Below, one piece after another: positions 10,331-23,347 of a stretch of 64,000 bases of DNA; positions within the stretch are counted from its first letter, which is position 1; each line of letters opens with the position of its first letter. The DNA is taken from NCBI RefSeq assembly GCF_023824195.1, contig NZ_CP085442.1, forward strand, positions 4,564,001-4,628,000. The letters run 5' to 3'. The position numbers and the translations under genes are program-made. The stretch is from Priestia megaterium. Its GTDB lineage: Bacteria; Bacillota; Bacilli; Bacillales; Bacillaceae_H. The notes under the pieces are model-generated. The model saw only the letters and a program-made list of their open reading frames with translations. It had not been told where the DNA came from and did not search any database.

Positions 10331-10659
10331 CCCTTGTAGTATTTACTAAAGTGCTCGAAGCTGATTTCTATCCGCGCTATAGCCCAACAACATGGACAAC
10401 TCATCTATTTGTAGGTAAATGCCCCTCTTTATCACATAGTAAAAGCGCTATGAAAAGATTTGTATTGCATTTTACCATACATTTTCTTGAATAGATACTA
10501 AAACGTTTTATGTATATGTTGTTGATGAGCATAACAGAATGGAGATCTGCTATTATATAGTGTCCTCTTATTGGGCCTATTTCATAACCACGGATTTCAA
10601 ACAATGGGTTAAAGCTGCTTCTACGGTGTTGGTTATGATATAAAAAAACTATTGAAGTT
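10331..10659 (-). other. Intergenic region tig-clpX holding the clpX promoter and leader
   Basis: An extended -10 (TGGTAAAAT, TAAAAT at 10474-10469) gives a clpX leader of about 140 nt. I see no conserved gene here; the 67-codon frame 10401-10604 has no ribosome site and no recognisable product. Confidence 0.5.
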
Positions 10660-10694
10660 TATAAAACAAGGCACGATCAAGTCGCGCCTTGTTT
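10660..10694 (-). terminator. Terminator of tig
   Basis: AACAAGGCaCGA pairs with TCGcGCCTTGTT, just downstream of the tig stop; a T-rich stretch follows on the minus strand. Confidence 0.75.
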
Positions 10695-10705
10695 CTTACT
10701 TACTA

Positions 10706-11992
10706 TTATGCAACAGCTTTGCTGTTTTCTACAAGAAATTCAACTGCTTTACGTACTTTCATGTCTTCTTTAATGCTATCAAGACTGCCAAGCACTTTCT
10801 TAATTTCTTCGACAGGCATGTTGTACATTCCTGCCATGTTTTCTAATTCTTTTTCTACTTCTTCTTCGCTTACTTCAAGATTTTCAGCTTTTGAAATAGC
10901 TTCTAGCGTTAAGTTGATTTTCACACGCTTTTCAGCATCCGGACGCATTTGGTCGCGAAGAGCTTTTTCATCTTGACCTGAGAATTGGAAGTAAAGTTCA
11001 AGGTTAAGACCTTGCATTTGTAAACGTTGTTCAAACTCTTGCATCATACGATCCATTTCAGTATTGAACATTGCTTCTGGAATTTCTACTTCAGCATTTT
11101 CAGCAGCTTTTTCTACTAAAGTGTCGCGAAGAGCTGATTCCGCTTGATTCTCTTTATCGCTTTGTAATTTTTCTTTTGTTTTTGCTTTTAACGCTTCTAA
11201 AGTTTCTACTTCTTCATCTACGTCTTTTGCAAACTCATCGTCTAAAGCTGGAAGCTCTTTAGATTTGATTTCGTGTAATTTCACTTTGAATTTAGCAGCC
11301 TTACCAGCTAGCTCTTCAGCGTGATACTCTTCAGGGAATGTTACTTCCACTTCTTTTTCAGCGCCTACTTCAAGACCAACTAGTTGCTCTTCAAAGCCAG
11401 GGATGAATGTGTTAGAACCGATTTCTAAAGAATAGTTTTCGCCTTTTCCGCCTTCGAATGCTTCGCCATCAACGAAACCTTCAAAGTCGATTACAGCTGT
11501 ATCACCTTCAGCTACAGCTCCTTCTTCTTTAACAACTAGTTCAGCGTGACGCTCTTGAAGTGTTTTTAATTCAGCTTCAACGTCTTCATCTGTTACAGTT
11601 GTATCTACTTTTTCTACTTCTAAGTTTTTGTATTCGCCTAATTTAACTTCAGGTTTAACAGTTACTTTAGCAGTGAAAACTAGAGGTTGTCCTTTTTCGA
11701 TTGTTTCAACATCGATTTCTGGACGATCAACCGGCTCGATACCAGCTTCAACAATTGCATTGCTGTAAGCTTCAGGTAATAAGATGTCTAGTGCATCTTG
11801 GTATAAAGATTCTACGCCAAAACGTTTTTCGAAAAGTGGACGAGGCATTTTACCTTTACGGAACCCTGGTACGTTTACTTGTTTTACAACTTTTGTGAAT
11901 GCTTTATCTAAGGCTTTATCAAACTCAGCAGCTTCAACTTCTACTGTTAAAACGCCTTGATTTCCTTCTTGTTTTTCCCATTTTGCAGACAT
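10706..11992 (-). CDS. tig: Trigger factor, ribosome-associated chaperone
   Basis: A peptidyl-prolyl isomerase and chaperone that binds nascent chains at the ribosomal exit. The N-terminal domain carries the ribosome-docking signature GFRKGKMPR (near residues 44-52). A FKBP-type domain follows around residues 150-245 ([20 protein letters not shown] region), then the helical C-terminal arms. The 428 residues are normal for the family. The ATG is preceded by GGAGGG. A strong promoter (12172-12199) gives it a long leader, and a terminator separates it from clpX. Confidence 0.97.
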   Translation of the reverse strand: MSAKWEKQEGNQGVLTVEVEAAEFDKALDKAFTKVVKQVNVPGFRKGKMPRPLFEKRFGVESLYQDALDILLPEAYSNAIVEAGIEPVDRPEIDVETIEKGQPLVFTAKVTVKPEVKLGEYKNLEVEKVDTTVTDEDVEAELKTLQERHAELVVKEEGAVAEGDTAVIDFEGFVDGEAFEGGKGENYSLEIGSNTFIPGFEEQLVGLEVGAEKEVEVTFPEEYHAEELAGKAAKFKVKLHEIKSKELPALDDEFAKDVDEEVETLEALKAKTKEKLQSDKENQAESALRDTLVEKAAENAEVEIPEAMFNTEMDRMMQEFEQRLQMQGLNLELYFQFSGQDEKALRDQMRPDAEKRVKINLTLEAISKAENLEVSEEEVEKELENMAGMYNMPVEEIKKVLGSLDSIKEDMKVRKAVEFLVENSKAVA

Positions 11993-12171
11993 GAATGTTT
12001 CCCTCCAAAATCATTTTAAGTAGTGATTTCTAAATTAGATAATGCAGATAGCCTATCAGTTCAAACATCAATCATTATCTATTTAACTCCCTATTACTTT
12101 AAAGTAAGTAGGAATGTAATGTAAAGATGAAATTCTACTATACGTATTTAAGTGCATTTTACAACCATTAT

Positions 12172-12199
12172 ATTATAACATACAACAATGACGTTTCAA
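12172..12199 (-). promoter_or_regulatory. Strong sigma-A promoter of tig
   Basis: On the minus strand: -35 TTGAAA (12199-12194), 16-bp spacer, -10 TATAAT (12177-12172) with TGT in front (extended -10). Transcription would start about 170 nt before the tig ATG. The leader contains the hairpin CCTAcTTACTTT/AAAGTAaTAGG near 12088-12112. Confidence 0.7.
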
Positions 12200-12213
12200 C
12201 TAAACACCACATT

Positions 12214-13215
12214 TTATATAAAAGAAATTTCTTCAATTTCTTTTAGCTCTTTAATTGCCTTTCTTAATTCAGCTGCGGAGAAACTTCCGTCTTCCTCTGC
12301 TACAGCTGCATCTGACTCTTCTCCTTGCATCATCAGACTAACAGCATACACCGCTTCTGTCCAAAGTTTTACATTATCACCCGGTAAAAACGGAAATGTA
12401 ATAAATAAATGACGCTGCCATATCTCAACGGCAACCTGCAGCAGTGTAGGATTTTCATGCTCCAGCTTTTCCGTCAGCTTCGCTTCTACTTGCTCGGCAA
12501 ACAAATACGGTGTTGTTCGTTGAAGCTGAAGCGCATTTACTTTTTTCGTCTCTCCAAACTTAGTAATCATAAAATCAATGTCTACTTCTTCTTCCATGAC
12601 TGTTTTTAAAGCGACTGTTTTTACGATAGGGTGAACAGCTTCGGATGAAAATAGCTGTTCCAGAAAGAAGCGCTGCTTTTCAATTCTCTTTGTTTTTAAT
12701 GAATGAACCCATTCAAGCTGATCTTGAATATTGTCTAGAGCTGTGAATGATTTAAACTGCTCTAGCTGTTCTTCTTCTGTTTGTTCTTCTATGACTTGTT
12801 CTTGATTCATTCTATTCTTGCAGAACTCCAATAGCTGATAAAGCTGTTCAGCATGTTCAGAAGGAAGTTTGTGTTCTTGAATAACTGCTTGTAGAGTGAC
12901 ATATCCTTCATGATAGTGACCAAGCTGAATTAACACCATGAGGTACATTTGCAAATTATGATAATAATCGCCAATATCTTCTTTCAGCATTTGCTCACAT
13001 AATTCCTTAGCTATGCCTGCATCACCGAGCTCCACGTAACAAATAACAAGGCCAAGCAAAATTTCATGATGCTTATTATCAAGTTCGTAGGCCTGCTCAA
13101 ATAAAGGAAGTGCTTCTTGAAATTGCTTGTGCTGCATATGATCTGTAGCTTTTTCAACCAACCGTTCTTTTAATAGAGGAAAAGCTACAATTTTGTTTTG
13201 TTGTTCATTCGACAT
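12214..13215 (-). CDS. ysoA: TPR-repeat protein YsoA
   Basis: A soluble, acidic 333-residue protein with tetratricopeptide-like repeats in the first half (for example ALPLFEQAYELDNKHHEILLGLVICYVELG near residues 35-65) and a helical remainder. It occupies the ysoA position between leuD and tig as in B. subtilis. TPR proteins bind partner proteins; no catalytic motif is visible and the partner is unknown. The ATG start is preceded by a GGGGAG-type site. Confidence 0.85.
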   Translation of the reverse strand: MSNEQQNKIVAFPLLKERLVEKATDHMQHKQFQEALPLFEQAYELDNKHHEILLGLVICYVELGDAGIAKELCEQMLKEDIGDYYHNLQMYLMVLIQLGHYHEGYVTLQAVIQEHKLPSEHAEQLYQLLEFCKNRMNQEQVIEEQTEEEQLEQFKSFTALDNIQDQLEWVHSLKTKRIEKQRFFLEQLFSSEAVHPIVKTVALKTVMEEEVDIDFMITKFGETKKVNALQLQRTTPYLFAEQVEAKLTEKLEHENPTLLQVAVEIWQRHLFITFPFLPGDNVKLWTEAVYAVSLMMQGEESDAAVAEEDGSFSAAELRKAIKELKEIEEISFI

Positions 13216-13278
13216 GTTTTCTCCCCACTTCGCGGTCCATTTGCTTTACAGTTTAGCAATTCGATTAACGGAACGCAA

Positions 13279-13315
13279 AAAAATCGAGCAAAATCATAAT
13301 TTTGCTCGATTTTTG
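13279..13315 (-). terminator. Terminator of the ilv-leu operon
   Basis: The perfect inverted repeat AAATCGAGCAAAAT/ATTTTGCTCGATTT with a 4-nt loop lies directly after the leuD stop and is followed by T residues on the minus strand. Confidence 0.92.
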
Positions 13316-13316
13316 G

Positions 13317-13907
13317 TTAATATCTTACCGTTTTTGCTTCATAAGCAGAAATGTCGTCTTCAAAAGAAAGCGTATAGCCAATTTCATCATATCCGTTAAC
13401 AAGCATATATTTCCAATGGCCATTGATATCAAACGTACGTTCAAAACCTGCTTCATCGGTAATTTTTTGCTGATGAAGATCGATTGTACAGGCGTAAGAA
13501 GCACTTTGAGACTCTTTCATTAAATAGGAAACATCTTCTTTTGGTAAAACAATAGGTAAAATACCATTTTTTAGACAGTTTTGTTTAAAAATATCCGCAA
13601 ATGAAGGTGCGATAATGGCACGAAACCCGTAGTCTAAAAGCGCCCATGGAGCGTGTTCACGTGACGAACCACATCCGAAGTTCTCGTCAGCTACAAGAAT
13701 TGTTGCTCCTTGATTTTGAGGCTGATTTAATTCAAACGTTTCATTTAACGTTTCATCTTCATTATATCGCCAATCAAAAAATAGAAATTGGCCAAAGCCA
13801 GTACGCTCAATTCTTTTCAAAAATTGCTTTGGGATAATTTGATCAGTATCTACGTTTGCTCGGTCGAGACCTGCTACTTTCCCTGCATGGATTGTAAAAG
13901 CATTCAT
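13317..13907 (-). CDS. leuD: 3-isopropylmalate dehydratase small subunit
   Basis: With LeuC it isomerises 2-isopropylmalate to 3-isopropylmalate in leucine synthesis. The 196 residues show the aconitase swivel domain, with NVDTDQIIPKQFLK near the N-terminus and FGCGSSREHAPWAL near residue 75. It is the last gene of the ilv-leu operon, 14 nt after leuC, followed by a strong terminator. The start is an ATG with GGAGGAG upstream. Confidence 0.97.
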   Translation of the reverse strand: MNAFTIHAGKVAGLDRANVDTDQIIPKQFLKRIERTGFGQFLFFDWRYNEDETLNETFELNQPQNQGATILVADENFGCGSSREHAPWALLDYGFRAIIAPSFADIFKQNCLKNGILPIVLPKEDVSYLMKESQSASYACTIDLHQQKITDEAGFERTFDINGHWKYMLVNGYDEIGYTLSFEDDISAYEAKTVRY

Positions 13908-13921
13908 CTGTGTTCTCCTCC

Positions 13922-15337
13922 TTATCGCACCGCTTGTTCTTGTAGTTTGCGTACATCAACAAAATGTCCATATACCGCTGCCGCTGCTGCCATTACCGGG
14001 CTTACTAAATGCGTTCTGGCGCCTTTTCCCTGACGTCCTTCAAAATTGCGGTTAGAAGTGGACGCACAGTGTTCGCCTTGTGGAACTAAGTCAGAGTTCA
14101 TGCCTAGACACATGCTGCAGCCTGAGTCTCTCCAATCAAAACCTGCTTCAATAAAAATAGCAGATAATCCTTCTTCTTCAGCCACTCGCTTTACTTTTTG
14201 AGAACCTGGTACAATTATCGCTCGCACATCTGGTGACACTTTCTTTCCTTTAATAAAGGCTGCCACGTCACGAAGATCAGACAAACGAGCATTTGTACAT
14301 GAACCGATAAATACATGCTGAACTGGAATCTCTTCTATTGCCATGCCAGGCTGTAAGCCCATATACTCAAGTGCTCGTGACAAAGACTTTCTCTCAGCTT
14401 CTGTTTTACACTCTTCTAATGTAGGAACTTGCTTGCTAACATAAGAACTCATCGCCGGGTTTGTTCCCCATGTTACAACAGGTTCAATTGTATCTGCATC
14501 AATTTCCAGCGTTTCATCGTATGTTGCACCTTCATCTGTTGCTAAAGCTGCCCAAGCTTCCACTGCTTTTTCAAACTGTTCTCCTTTAGGAGCATACTGA
14601 CGTCCTTTAATATAAGAGAAAGTGACATCGTCTGGACTGATTAAACCAGCTTTTGCACCGGCTTCAATAGACATATTACAAATGGTCATGCGCTCTTCCA
14701 TTGAAAGATCGCGAATACATTCGCCCGTAAATTCCACGATTGAACCCGTTCCAAAATTCACACCGAATTTTTGAATTATTGCTAACACAATGTCCTTAGC
14801 ATAAACGCCAGGCTGCTTTTTGCCATTTACTTTCACTTGTAGCGTTTTTGGTTTCGCTTGCCATAGCGTTTGTGTTGCTAAAACATGCTCTACCTCACTA
14901 GTTCCTATACCAAAAGCAAGTGCTCCAAATGCACCGTGAGTAGATGTATGACTATCTCCGCACACAATGGTTTTTCCAGGCTGAGTTAATCCTAATTCCG
15001 GTCCAATGATATGCACAATTCCTTGCTCTTCACTTGTTAAATCTAAAAGCTTCACACCAAACTCATGACAGTTTTCGGATAGTTTGTCTACTTGTTTCTT
15101 TGCAATCGGATCTTTAATATTAAAACGGTCAACCGTTGGAATGTTGTGGTCCATTGTAGCAAACGTTAAGTCTGGACGCTTCACTTGGCGATTTGCCACG
15201 CGAAGACCTTCAAATGCTTGAGGGGAAGTTACTTCATGAATAAGATGAAGATCGATATATAATAAGTCCGGCTTCCCCTCTTCTCGACGTACAACATGTT
15301 GTTCCCAAAGCTTATCAATAATTGTTTTTGGTTTCAT
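13922..15337 (-). CDS. leuC: 3-isopropylmalate dehydratase large subunit
   Basis: The iron-sulfur subunit of isopropylmalate isomerase (aconitase family), 471 residues. [11 protein letters not shown] (near residue 345) supplies one cluster cysteine and CSMCLGMN (near 405) the other two; [28 protein letters not shown] is the family signature (near 130). A terminator-like hairpin lies in the 58-nt gap after leuB, which may lower or separate expression of leuC-leuD from upstream genes. Confidence 0.97.
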   Translation of the reverse strand: MKPKTIIDKLWEQHVVRREEGKPDLLYIDLHLIHEVTSPQAFEGLRVANRQVKRPDLTFATMDHNIPTVDRFNIKDPIAKKQVDKLSENCHEFGVKLLDLTSEEQGIVHIIGPELGLTQPGKTIVCGDSHTSTHGAFGALAFGIGTSEVEHVLATQTLWQAKPKTLQVKVNGKKQPGVYAKDIVLAIIQKFGVNFGTGSIVEFTGECIRDLSMEERMTICNMSIEAGAKAGLISPDDVTFSYIKGRQYAPKGEQFEKAVEAWAALATDEGATYDETLEIDADTIEPVVTWGTNPAMSSYVSKQVPTLEECKTEAERKSLSRALEYMGLQPGMAIEEIPVQHVFIGSCTNARLSDLRDVAAFIKGKKVSPDVRAIIVPGSQKVKRVAEEEGLSAIFIEAGFDWRDSGCSMCLGMNSDLVPQGEHCASTSNRNFEGRQGKGARTHLVSPVMAAAAAVYGHFVDVRKLQEQAVR

Positions 15338-15359
15338 ACTGCTCCTCCTTTCTGATTAT

Positions 15360-15390
15360 GAAAAACGTTTCTCACAAAACGTGAGAAACG
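15360..15390 (-). terminator. Terminator-like hairpin between leuB and leuC
   Basis: Perfect 10-bp arms CGTTTCTCAC/GTGAGAAACG with a 5-nt loop are followed on the minus strand by TTTTT. In B. subtilis the ilv-leu mRNA is known to be processed into several segments with different stabilities; this may be a partial terminator or a 3'-end stabiliser inside the operon. Confidence 0.65.
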
Positions 15391-15395
15391 CATGA

Positions 15396-16505
15396 TTAAC
15401 TGTAAGCTGTCATAATGCTTGAAATGGCAGAATCATTGGCAATTACCGCAGTTATCGCCTCCACCATTTTATCGGTACCTAAATAATGATTACCGTCTGC
15501 TAAGTCAGCTGTTCGATGACCTGCATGTAATACACTTTCAACCGCTTGTTCAATCACTGCTGCTTCTTTTTCTAACCCAAATGAATGTCTAAGCAACATT
15601 GCTGCAGATAAAATAGCAGCAATCGGATTAGCTTTGTTTTGACCAGCAATATCTGGTGCAGAACCGTGAACCGGTTCGTATAAAGATGGACCATCAGCCG
15701 TTAAGCTCGCAGATGGCAACATTCCTAACGATCCTGTCAGCATAGAAGCCTCATCACTTAAAATATCACCAAACATATTTTCAGTTACCACTACATCAAA
15801 ATACTTCGGATTACGAATTAACTGCATAGCAGCTGAATCTACAAGCATATGCTCAAGCTCTACATCCGGGTAGTCTTTTGCTACTTCTTCAGCTACTTCA
15901 CGCCACACTCGACTAGACTCAAGCACATTCGCTTTATCAACAGACGTTACTTTTTTACGTCGATTTACAGCCGTGTCAAATGCTTGGCGAATAATTCTTT
16001 CTATTTCTGTACGCTTATAAAATAATGTGTCGACAACTGTTTCTTCATTTCCTTCTGTTCGGCGCTCGCTAGGCTTACCAAAATATAAGCCTCCTGTTAG
16101 CTCACGGACGATAATGAAGTCGACACCTTCAATGTATTCTTTTTTCAGAGGAGAGGCATCCGCTAAGCTATCATAAAACGTCACCGGACGAAGATTAGCA
16201 TATAAATCCAGTTCTTTTCGAATAGCTAGCAAACCTTTTTCCGGTCGCAAATGTGAAGGGTTACGATCCCATTTTGGCCCTCCAACCGATCCAAGTAATA
16301 CAGCATCCGCCTGCTTACAAGTCTCAATTGTACTTTCTGGAAGAGGTGTGCCCGCCTCATCAATTGCAGCTCCGCCAATTAGTCCATACGTAAACTCAAA
16401 TTGATGATCAAAGCGCTCTCCAATTGCTTTTAAAACGGCAACAGCGCCTTTGGTTACTTCTGTTCCTACGCCGTCACCCGGTAATACAGCGACTTTTTTT
16501 GTCAT
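15396..16505 (-). CDS. leuB: 3-isopropylmalate dehydrogenase
   Basis: NAD-dependent oxidative decarboxylation of 3-isopropylmalate to 2-oxoisocaproate. The family features are [10 protein letters not shown] at the N-terminus, the substrate region [12 protein letters not shown], and the [25 protein letters not shown] signature near residue 250. The 369 residues are standard. The ATG is preceded by GGGAGAG. It lies 19 nt downstream of leuA in the same operon. Confidence 0.97.
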   Translation of the reverse strand: MTKKVAVLPGDGVGTEVTKGAVAVLKAIGERFDHQFEFTYGLIGGAAIDEAGTPLPESTIETCKQADAVLLGSVGGPKWDRNPSHLRPEKGLLAIRKELDLYANLRPVTFYDSLADASPLKKEYIEGVDFIIVRELTGGLYFGKPSERRTEGNEETVVDTLFYKRTEIERIIRQAFDTAVNRRKKVTSVDKANVLESSRVWREVAEEVAKDYPDVELEHMLVDSAAMQLIRNPKYFDVVVTENMFGDILSDEASMLTGSLGMLPSASLTADGPSLYEPVHGSAPDIAGQNKANPIAAILSAAMLLRHSFGLEKEAAVIEQAVESVLHAGHRTADLADGNHYLGTDKMVEAITAVIANDSAISSIMTAYS

Positions 16506-16524
16506 GGTGGTCTCTCCCTTCAGT

Positions 16525-19087
<2,563 letters not shown>

Positions 19088-19135
19088 TTAGTTTATATAG
19101 TTTTATATAGTTTACTTTTTAGTAACTAGCTAGAA

Positions 19136-19648
19136 TTAAATGATTGATGAAAGTTTGGCTGCTGCTTTTTGCGTACCGCGCGGAACAGCTACTGTTCCCG
19201 TGCGCGTTACTTCTTTTAATCCATAAGGCTGAAGTAGATCAATCATCGCTTCAATCTTGCTGGATTCACCTGTTACTTGAATAATTAGGCTGTCGCGGCT
19301 TACATCAATAATGGTTGCACGGAAAGGCTCAATTACTGCATAAAGTTCGTTACGGCTCGCTGGTGTAGATGCTACTTTCATTAAAGCAAGCTCTCTTGAC
19401 ACCACAGCTTGATCCGTAATATCTTGAACTTTCAACACGTCGATCTGCTTATTTAACTGCTTGATCACTTGTTCAGCAGCGTTATCATGCTCTACGTTCA
19501 CAACAAACGTCATGCGTGATACATCCTCAGATTCAGTGTGCCCTACTGAAATACTCTCAATATTGAAATTTCTTTTTGTAAATAACCCCGTTACGCGATT
19601 TAAAACGCCCGCACGGTTTAATACAGTTGCTGTAATAATTCGCTTCAT
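19136..19648 (-). CDS. ilvH: Acetolactate synthase small (regulatory) subunit
   Basis: The 170-residue regulatory subunit confers valine feedback inhibition on IlvB. An N-terminal ACT domain (residues 3-75, [25 protein letters not shown]) is followed by the ALS small-subunit C-terminal domain. Its ATG overlaps the ilvB stop codon (ATGA), which should keep the subunits in step. Confidence 0.97.
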   Translation of the reverse strand: MKRIITATVLNRAGVLNRVTGLFTKRNFNIESISVGHTESEDVSRMTFVVNVEHDNAAEQVIKQLNKQIDVLKVQDITDQAVVSRELALMKVASTPASRNELYAVIEPFRATIIDVSRDSLIIQVTGESSKIEAMIDLLQPYGLKEVTRTGTVAVPRGTQKAAAKLSSII

Positions 19649-21363
19649 GGTTTCACCCCTACCATTTCATGTAATCCTTTTCCAGGTGCAACCATTGGAT
19701 ATACGTTTTCTTTAGGTGCGACAAAGAAGTTTAGTAAAACAGGTCCATCTGTTTCCATTGCTTCTTTCAGAGCCGCATGCGCTTCTTCTTCAGTAGAAGC
19801 TTGTAAACCTTTGATATCATAGGCTTCTGCAAGCTTCATTAAATTAGGCTGATTCGGAATTAAAGAGTGTGAGTAGCGTTCTTCATAGAAGATTTCCTGC
19901 CACTGACGAACCATACCAAGCGACTGATTGTTGAGTACAACCACTTTTACAGGTAAATTTAATTCTCTAATGACCCCTAATTCTTGAAGCGTCATTTGAA
20001 ATCCACCGTCACCAACGACTGCTACAACTGTTTTATCTTTATTTGCCAGCTGAGCGCCGATTGCAGAAGGTAATCCAAAGCCCATGGTGCCAAGACCACC
20101 TGAAGTTACCCATCGATCTGGATTATTAAATGTGTAGTATTGGGCTACCCACATTTGATGTTGCCCAACGTCCGTTGTAACAACGGCATCTCCATTTGTA
20201 TACTTGTGAAGCAACTCAACTACTTTTTGTGGTTTTAACACGTCCGCTGAGTTCTGATACCATAATGGATATTCTTGCTTCCACGCCGCTAATTTCTCAT
20301 GCCATTTCGTATAATCTCCAACTTCTCCTTCTTGCAGAAGCAATTGCTTCAATACTTCTTTTGCATCTCCAACAATTGGAATCTTGGTTGGAACATTCTT
20401 TCCAATTTCCGCTGGGTCGATGTCAATGTGAGCAATTTTTGCATTTGGTGCAAAATGCTTTAAATTACCTGTTACTCGGTCATCAAAGCGTGCACCGATA
20501 CTAATGAGAAGATCACTCTCATAAATTGCCATGTTTGCTGTGTACGTTCCGTGCATGCCAGCCATTCCTAAATGAAGCGGATGATCTGCAGGAAAACAGC
20601 CCAACCCTAAAAGCGTATTAATAACCGGAATATTTTGACGCTCAGCATAATTTTTTAATTCTTCTGAACCTTTACTCAATAACACTCCCGCACCTGCTAG
20701 GATAACAGGTTTTTTTGCAGCTGCTACTGCGTCTGTTAATTTTTTAACCTGCAGCTGATTTGGAAAATAAGTTGGCTGATAGCCTGGTAAATCAATTTCT
20801 CCTTCGTAATTAAATGTTCCATCACCCTGTGCCATATCTTTTGGAATGTCGATTAAGACTGGACCAGGTCTTCCTGTTGTCGCAATATGAAATGCCTCTT
20901 TGATGATTCTCGGCATATCGCTGATATTGCGTACTTGATAGCTATGTTTTGTAATTGGCATTGTGATCCCTAATACATCTGCTTCTTGGAACGCGTCAGA
21001 ACCAATTACACTTGAAGCTACTTGACCAGTAAAAACAACTAAAGGAAGTGAGTCAATCATCGCATCTGCCAAACCTGTTACGATATTTGTTGCACCAGGA
21101 CCACTTGTTGCGATAACTACACCGGGTTTGCCTGAAATTCTTGCGTACCCTTCTGCTGCGTGAATTCCACCTTGTTCGTGACGAGCAAGTACGTGAAACA
21201 TTCCTGAACCGTATAGTTTATCGTAAATCGGTAAAACGGCTCCCCCTGGGTAACCGAAGATGACGTCAACATTTTCTCTTCTTAGAGATTCAATCAACAT
21301 GTCAGCTCCATTCATTTGTGCCCCAGCGCTTACAGGTTCTTTCGTTTGCATATTGGCTCCCAC
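19645..21363 (-). CDS. ilvB: Acetolactate synthase large (catalytic) subunit
   Basis: A thiamine-diphosphate enzyme making acetolactate from two pyruvates, or acetohydroxybutyrate. [13 protein letters not shown] and the catalytic-Glu region [15 protein letters not shown] lie at the N-terminus; the cofactor motif [14 protein letters not shown] is near residue 450. I place the start at GTG 21363, 9 nt after AAAGG, matching the B. subtilis N-terminus; an ATG three codons upstream is too close to the ribosome site and an ATG four codons downstream is possible. First gene of the operon, behind a T-box leader. Confidence 0.96.
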   Translation of the reverse strand: MGANMQTKEPVSAGAQMNGADMLIESLRRENVDVIFGYPGGAVLPIYDKLYGSGMFHVLARHEQGGIHAAEGYARISGKPGVVIATSGPGATNIVTGLADAMIDSLPLVVFTGQVASSVIGSDAFQEADVLGITMPITKHSYQVRNISDMPRIIKEAFHIATTGRPGPVLIDIPKDMAQGDGTFNYEGEIDLPGYQPTYFPNQLQVKKLTDAVAAAKKPVILAGAGVLLSKGSEELKNYAERQNIPVINTLLGLGCFPADHPLHLGMAGMHGTYTANMAIYESDLLISIGARFDDRVTGNLKHFAPNAKIAHIDIDPAEIGKNVPTKIPIVGDAKEVLKQLLLQEGEVGDYTKWHEKLAAWKQEYPLWYQNSADVLKPQKVVELLHKYTNGDAVVTTDVGQHQMWVAQYYTFNNPDRWVTSGGLGTMGFGLPSAIGAQLANKDKTVVAVVGDGGFQMTLQELGVIRELNLPVKVVVLNNQSLGMVRQWQEIFYEERYSHSLIPNQPNLMKLAEAYDIKGLQASTEEEAHAALKEAMETDGPVLLNFFVAPKENVYPMVAPGKGLHEMVGVKP

Positions 21364-21393
21364 TTTTCTCATCCTTTCGTTTTCTAGATAAAA

Positions 21394-21460
21394 GAAAAAA
21401 GACTTCTCACCCCTAAATAGACCCTATCAAATGATATAGGTCAAGGGGCGAAAAGTCTTT
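21394..21460 (-). terminator. T-box-controlled terminator before ilvB
   Basis: A long stem pairs GACTTTTCGCCCCT with AGGGGTGAGAAGTC (minus strand), with an inner CCTAT/ATAGG stem, followed by a run of T. It lies between the T-box sequence and ilvB and is the conditional terminator. Confidence 0.9.
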
Positions 21461-21700
21461 TGTACTTTACGCGGTACCACCCTCGTTTGTAATCGTAATG
21501 ATTACCTTATGAATGTATACTTACATTCTTTTTGATAACGAGTGCTTTGGAAGTACACTCGGTCGCCCTTACTGAATTTCAGGGTGACACTCTGAGGTGA
21601 GTTCATTTTGAGTTGGTAACGTCGGCTTCCAGCAACCCGACTCTCTGTTGATACCTAAACATCAAAACTACTTATCCTCTTCAACGTTTTAAAACGCTAT
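21394..21700 (-). promoter_or_regulatory. T-box leader of the ilv-leu operon, probable Leu (CUC) specifier
   Basis: The conserved T-box core AGGGTGGTACCGCG lies at 21483-21470 on the minus strand, upstream of the terminator. The stem I apical region GGGTTGCTGGAAGCC is visible, and a GAACTCACC element at about 21604-21596 gives a likely CUC specifier (21601-21599). Uncharged tRNA-Leu would stabilise the antiterminator and switch on all seven genes. The specifier was assigned by eye. Confidence 0.9.
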
Positions 21701-21971
21701 ATGCTTTTTGAACAATGCTTTACACATCATATTTTAAATTAATTACAATTAATTAAAATTTTTAGAAAACTTATATTTGAGGACTATCTTACGCCCATTT
21801 CTATGCATAGTCAACCACTTTTCAAGATTTTTTTAGACAATTTAGACTAAACAGAATATTTGAATGCGTTTTCATTATTGATGTAATAAGGGTTTACAGC
21901 TGTTCAAAAAGTTTTTCTGAAACGTTCATTTGTACACACTGAATGAACAAACATTCACTTTTAAGATAAAT
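21701..21971. other. Intergenic region between the T-box leader and the tRNA terminator
   Basis: AT-rich, no credible ORF. It should contain the ilvB promoter, but no pair of boxes is convincing. It also contains the inverted repeat TGAATG-6-CATTCA at 21940-21957, which resembles a FadR operator. Confidence 0.5.
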
Positions 21972-22012
21972 AAAAAAACCGGCTTTTACTAAAAAGTAAA
22001 AGCCGGTTTTTT
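21972..22012 (-). terminator. Terminator of tRNA-Arg
   Basis: The perfect stem AAAACCGGCTTTTACT/AGTAAAAGCCGGTTTT lies directly downstream of the tRNA on the minus strand, with T residues after it. Confidence 0.92.
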
Positions 22013-22017
22013 CTGGA

Positions 22018-22091
<74 letters not shown>

Positions 22092-22170
22092 ATAATGTTA
22101 AAGTGTATCAAAGACAATACTTATTATATTCAAATATAATTTAAAAGTCAACGTTTTTTTGAAATTTTAT

Positions 22171-22201
22171 GAGAAGAGAGGTAAAAAACCTTCTCTTCTC
22201 C
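22171..22201 (-). terminator. Hairpin after ysnB
   Basis: GAGAAGAG(A)AGGTT pairs with AACCTTCTCTTCTC across a small loop, about 15 nt after the ysnB stop. The T run is weak, so it may act mainly as a 3'-end stabiliser. Confidence 0.55.
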
Positions 22202-22216
22202 CTATATTTGGCTATA

Positions 22217-22729
22217 TTATGCTGAAAGTGTACAGGTTAACTGCATGCTAGGAATATGTTTACCGCTTATATCGTAAAACTGCACGGTAGCTTCTGTACC
22301 ATCCATTACTAGTATAGCATACGTACGTTCTTTTCTCATACGAGGAAGTAACATACTTCCTGGATTGATAAATAAAACTCCGTCCATGAGCTCAGCTCCC
22401 GCTATGTGAGAATGCCCAAAACAAACAACGTTTGCCCCGACTTCTCTCGCTTTGTAATGGAGATTCATCATAGACATTTTAACATTATATAAGTGACCGT
22501 GTGTAACCAGACACGTAGCTTCTCCAAGCGACTCTACTCGATCATTAACGTAAGATGCATCGTAGTCACAATTTCCTCGAACGCCTAAAAACGCAGACAT
22601 TTCTTTGCCGTCTTGCGGCAACTCAGAGTCCCCACAATGGATCATCTTATCTACATCAGCATGTCTCTCTCTGATAGTGAGCAGTTCTTCTTGTAACCCG
22701 TGGCTATCGCTCACAATTAATAGTTTCAC
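22217..22729 (-). CDS. ysnB: YsnB, MJ0936/YfcE-type metallophosphoesterase
   Basis: A 170-residue calcineurin-like phosphoesterase. The metal-binding set is visible in order: SDSHG (residues 7-11), HCGDSE (31-36), GVRGNCD (near 50), THGH (near 76) and GHSH (near 102). Family members hydrolyse phosphodiesters; the natural substrate in bacilli is not established. It starts with GTG after GGAG and lies 15 nt downstream of rdgB, the conserved rph-rdgB-ysnB order. Confidence 0.9.
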   Translation of the reverse strand: MKLLIVSDSHGLQEELLTIRERHADVDKMIHCGDSELPQDGKEMSAFLGVRGNCDYDASYVNDRVESLGEATCLVTHGHLYNVKMSMMNLHYKAREVGANVVCFGHSHIAGAELMDGVLFINPGSMLLPRMRKERTYAILVMDGTEATVQFYDISGKHIPSMQLTCTLSA

Positions 22730-22744
22730 ACGTCATCACTCCTT

Positions 22745-23338
22745 CTAAAATTGCGCATCAATTAGCGGTGCTAGTTTTTTTAACGCATTTGCTCGGTGAC
22801 TAATCTGATTTTTTTGCTCTTTGGTCAATTCTGCCATGGAGCATCTCCATTTTTCTACAAAGAAAATGGGATCGTACCCAAAACCGTTTTCCCCTCTTTT
22901 TTCCTCCAAGATGTGCCCTTCACATGTGCCTTCTACAATTTCGGTTCTCTTTCCGGGCACTGCAATAGCAAGAGCACAATGAAAGCGTGCCGTGCGCTTT
23001 TCAAACGGCACGTCATTTAATTTTTGAAGTACCTTCTCTATATTAGCATTATCATCTTTATTTTCACCAGCATAACGCGCGGAATAAACGCCTGGCTCCC
23101 CGTTTAAGGCATCAATAGCAAGCCCGGAGTCATCAGCAATGACCGGCTTATTTAATGCGGATGAAATGGCCTCTGCTTTTAGCGTCGCATTCTCTGCAAA
23201 TGTAACGCCCGTTTCTTCCACGTCTTCAATCTCAGGAAAATCAAGAAGCGATTTTACTTTAAATCCCTTTGGTGAGAAAAGTGTTTCAAAATCTTTTACT
23301 TTGCCTGCATTTTTAGTTGCAATAATGATTTCACGCAC
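22745..23338 (-). CDS. rdgB: XTP/dITP diphosphatase (RdgB/HAM1 family)
   Basis: A house-cleaning pyrophosphatase that removes non-canonical purine triphosphates (dITP, XTP) before they enter DNA or RNA. The N-terminal [14 protein letters not shown] motif, [24 protein letters not shown] near residue 68 and FGYDPIFF near 153 are diagnostic. The 197 residues are normal. The start is GTG after GGGA. It follows rph by 9 nt (B. subtilis ysnA). Confidence 0.95.
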   Translation of the reverse strand: MREIIIATKNAGKVKDFETLFSPKGFKVKSLLDFPEIEDVEETGVTFAENATLKAEAISSALNKPVIADDSGLAIDALNGEPGVYSARYAGENKDDNANIEKVLQKLNDVPFEKRTARFHCALAIAVPGKRTEIVEGTCEGHILEEKRGENGFGYDPIFFVEKWRCSMAELTKEQKNQISHRANALKKLAPLIDAQF

Positions 23339-23347
23339 GTTAATCCC

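Noticed and set aside
10401..10604. 67-codon frame on the minus strand between tig and clpX
   Set aside because: No ribosome site, no hydrophobic or domain pattern, and it overlaps the clpX promoter and leader.
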